A stretch of DNA of 64,000 nt from NCBI RefSeq assembly GCF_021869535.1, contig NW_026262723.1, positions 84,508,324-84,572,323 of the forward strand, in the 5' to 3' direction. The position numbers were made by a program, and so were the translations under genes. Under the pieces are notes generated by a model that was given only the letters and a program-made list of their open reading frames with translations, was not told the DNA's origin and made no database searches. This document shows, piece after piece, positions 61,300-64,000 of the stretch (position 1 is its first letter; each line of letters starts with the position of its first letter). Origin of the DNA: Mytilus californianus. Its lineage: Eukaryota; Mollusca; Bivalvia; Mytilida; Mytilidae.

Positions 61300-62460
61300 A
61301 GCGCCGTATCAAGAATATTTAAGAAATTCGACGAAATTCGGGAGAGCGAAACAGAACTTGTTGATTCTGATGAACTTTCAAACATTTAGACACTTTGAAA
61401 AGAAAACAAGAATTGTTGAGGAAATTAGATAAAGACATTATTCAGGATTTGGATCAGGAGGACATTGAAACAGAAATCGTTGACTCAGATGAGTAATCTT
61501 TTAATTTAGAAACAAAAGTACGTCAAATAGCAAACTTTATACAAACATCAACGCTAAACACAAATGCCACACGCTTTAAAAACTAAAGAAGCGACGTTCC
61601 GCCGTCAGATTTTAGTAATTTTTGAATCACATAAAACCAGCACATCACACGTTTCACACAGATTTTTGCTCATATTATTTAATTGCTAGCGAGTACAATA
61701 AGCTCCCTAAACTCAATCTACCAACTTTTAAAGGTGACATTCTACAATGGCAGTCCTTTTGGGACTCGTATGAAGCGCCGTACATACAAACCCAACACTG
61801 AGTAACGTTCAGAGGTTCAATTACTTGTCTTCCTTACAAGATGAAGCTTTTCAAACCGTGAATGACTGCATTTACAAACTCAAATTATAAAAGAGCAGTT
61901 TTGATGCTACAGCAAAGGTATGGTCACAAAATCACGCAAACGTACATGAATGCATTGCTTGAAAAACCGTCACCCAAGAACACCTTACAGAGCGTACGAA
62001 ATTATTATGACAAAATTGAAACATATTTAAATGGATTAGAATCTCTTGGTCAGACAGAAGATACATATGGCTCATTACTAGTCCCTGTATTGTTGAAAAA
62101 GTTACCGAGAGAGGTACGCATAATTTTGACAAGACAACATGATTCAACCAGTTAGCAGTTATCTAACCTACGACAAGTGATATTTCATGAACTCAACATT
62201 ATGGAGACAGGCAATTCCGCTGAGAATCATACCGCTACTGCAGCAGTTCATACCAATACAAAGGTACGTACAAAACCAGTCAACAGGAAAATGAATGTAA
62301 AAGTTATGCGTATTTTGTCTCGAATCACACGCCGCCGTTAACTGTACTAGTATTACTGAACACAATGCAAGAATTTCTATTGTTAAACGGTATCGTTTAT
62401 GTTTTAACTGTCTTGAACATCACAATAATCACACCAAAGTTTCAGGAAAGGTAAAAACAA
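61300..62460 (+). pseudogene. BEL/Pao gag, decayed
   Basis: The first part reads RIFKKFDEIRESETELVDSD, and then ELLRKLDKDIIQDLDQED after a stop. The part around 61690-61790 has KLPKLNLPTFKGDILQWQSF-like residues, typical of the gag of this superfamily. The longest open frame is 61862-62155 (MLQQRYGH, LLVPVLLKKLPREVR). At about 62390-62440 a Cys-rich RLCFNCLEHH piece resembles a zinc knuckle. Several stops interrupt it. Confidence 0.7.
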
Positions 62461-62659
62461 CGGCATCATACTTGTTTATGCAAAGACGAGGTACAACAAG
62501 AAGAAAAACAGAGAGTAACGCATATGTATATATAACTTAAGCACAATTCAGGAAACACAACACAAAGCGATTGAAAACGGGTACAGTTCTTCATTCACAG
62601 ACACAGACCAATGTATTACTAAAAACTGCCGTAGCGCAAATAAGTTCAGGATTTCATTG

Positions 62660-62830
62660 TACTGACGCAAACATTTGACGAGGGCGCGTAGAGGTCCTTC
62701 ATTACAGAAAAACTAGCTACAGGACTGTGTTTAGCCATTAACGGACAAGAGACAGTTAATTTGTCAGGATGTGGTGCCACAAATGAGAGCAAAAAGTCAG
62801 ACATCTAAATACTGGTACCATTTACCTACT
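62660..62830 (+). pseudogene. BEL/Pao aspartic protease region, decayed
   Basis: In the frame around 62670-62800 I read FDEGA, a stop, RSFITEKLAT and NLSGCGATNES. This resembles the retropepsin-like domain of BEL elements (DUF1758 group), in which the usual D-[ST]-G active site appears as D-x-G. One stop interrupts it. Confidence 0.55.
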
Positions 62831-63084
62831 TACAGATACCGGAAAATTACCGTTTTGATTGAACCAGAGATAATCGGATACCTTCTGTGCGGCCCGATTA
62901 ATGGACTCACTGTAAATTCATATCACACACGTACGTCAATGATGAACGTATTAGTAAGTCACAAAGTTAAAGCGCTTAATTTGGAGAAATTTTGGGAAGT
63001 TGAAGCTGCTGTTATAAAGGATACTGTCAACAAATCTGAAAACGGAAAACTCCAAGATGTATATGAAGAAAATTGTACTAGTTA

Positions 63085-63970
63085 CCATGGAAACAGATAT
63101 GTTGCTAAGCTACCTTGGAAGAGGAACACCCTACTTTACTGGACAACAGCAGTATTACACAATGGAGAACCGAAACTGTAATTAAACGTCTTAGTCGAGA
63201 ACCTTCACTTTTGCAGTATTACGGTCAAATTATGAATGAACAAGAAGAACGTAGATTCATTGAGAGAATTGATGAACAATCAACTAAAACAAAGGCTAAC
63301 TACATACATCACCATCATGTACATAAAGAGTCGTCAACCACGCCCATTAGAATTGTATTTGACTGCAGCTGCAAGCATATACATGTTAGTTCGAGTTTAA
63401 ATGACAAACATGAATGACTTAACCTGAATCCTCTTCCGATTTAGAATGCACAAATACGCTGTGGTGACAGATATAGAAAAAGCTTTTCTTAATATTAGTC
63501 TTGATGAGGAGGATCGTGATGTTACTAGATTTTGTAAGCTTAGTAACCCGGATGACACAAACATTCGACTTACCACATTCCGATTTAAATCAATATTATT
63601 TGAAGCAACTTGCTCTTCGTTCATCCTAAATGTTGTTATACGTAAACATTTGACAGAAAATCCAACTGATTGGACAGCAATGCTTAAGAAAGACTTATAT
63701 GTTTATAACATTATTTGTAGTTTTAATTAACAAAGAGATTTGTTAGACTACATACATACATCACGTTCGATATTTGAAAAAGCAGGTTTTAATTTGCGCT
63801 AATGGGCTTCAAAATGCAAAGAATTACAAAACCGGGATTCAGCCAAAAATGTACAAGACGAAGACACACTTGTCAATGTACTCGGCTTGCGATGGGACAC
63901 AGAAAACGACACACTCACATTTGCACGTAGAGGCCCACTCTCAGTATATGATAGTATTTCATTAAAATGC
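63085..63970 (+). pseudogene. BEL/Pao reverse transcriptase, decayed
   Basis: The linker and RT start at about 63100 (YVAKLPWK, then SITQWRTETVIKRLS, in shifted frames) and continue through HVHKESSTTPIRIVFDCS. The catalytic A motif is VVTDIEKAFLNISL (63446 frame). Where Y-V-DD is expected the sequence reads LYVYNI, with the first catalytic aspartate replaced by tyrosine. Later parts continue in other frames to the edge of the window. Confidence 0.7.
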
Positions 63971-64000
63971 GATATACTCCGTAAGTAATCATAAGTGTAC

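Larger units (their letters stand above)
61300..64000 (+). mobile_element. BEL/Pao LTR retroelement remnant, open to the right
   Basis: The order of domains is gag (61300-62460), aspartic protease region (about 62660-62830) and RT (about 63085-63970), all in one direction but in many frames. The element continues beyond the window. No LTR was identified. The order and motif content point to the BEL/Pao superfamily. Stops and frameshifts make the copy inactive. Confidence 0.75.

Overview
The window is AT-rich, gene-poor eukaryotic DNA with spliced genes, packed with retroelement remains. The repeat families, the Penelope-like and tyrosine-recombinase retroelements and the expanded Mab-21/cGAS-like genes together suggest a marine bivalve, most likely a mussel (Mytilidae). 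That identification is an inference from pattern recognition; no search could be run.

Host genes. Two full-length paralogues of the Mab-21 / cGAS-like receptor (cGLR) superfamily lie on the + strand, at 13299-16368 (gene A) and 53542-56087 (gene B). They share one structure: a splice acceptor directly before the ATG, a short first coding exon, a phase-1 intron and one long second exon. Gene B keeps the expected nucleotidyltransferase motifs. Gene A has an in-frame loss of 58 residues that removes the segment expected to carry the third catalytic acid. Two relics of a different, cGAS-type subfamily lie on the - strand: 7901-8908 (two in-frame stops) and about 1080-1390 (a fragment). Enzymes of this superfamily sense foreign nucleic acid and make cyclic dinucleotide signals for STING; whether these copies do so is not shown by the sequence.

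Retroelements. (1) N1, 18955-23620 (-), is a tyrosine-recombinase element with the split direct repeats of Ngaro/PAT elements; gag, RNase H and recombinase are visible but the reverse transcriptase is gone. (2) N2, 45993-51988 (-), is a related element with gag, RT, RNase H, recombinase and an SGNH hydrolase; a Penelope-like 3' end sits inside its gag. (3) Penelope-like (PLE) remnants lie at 4747-6140, 24190-25955 and 27771-31535, with further detached 3' tails. (4) A DIRS-type gag at 3532-4746 is fused in frame to a PLE. (5) A decayed BEL/Pao element runs from about 61300 off the right edge.

Structure. A tandem segmental duplication covers 33468-52621: copy A is 33468-40670 and copy B is 40671-52621. 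N2 is inserted in copy B only, so copy A supplies its empty target site. Small dispersed families (here called R1, R2, R5), a 118-bp foldback, tandem duplications and minisatellites fill much of the rest. No rRNA, confident tRNA or CRISPR was found.
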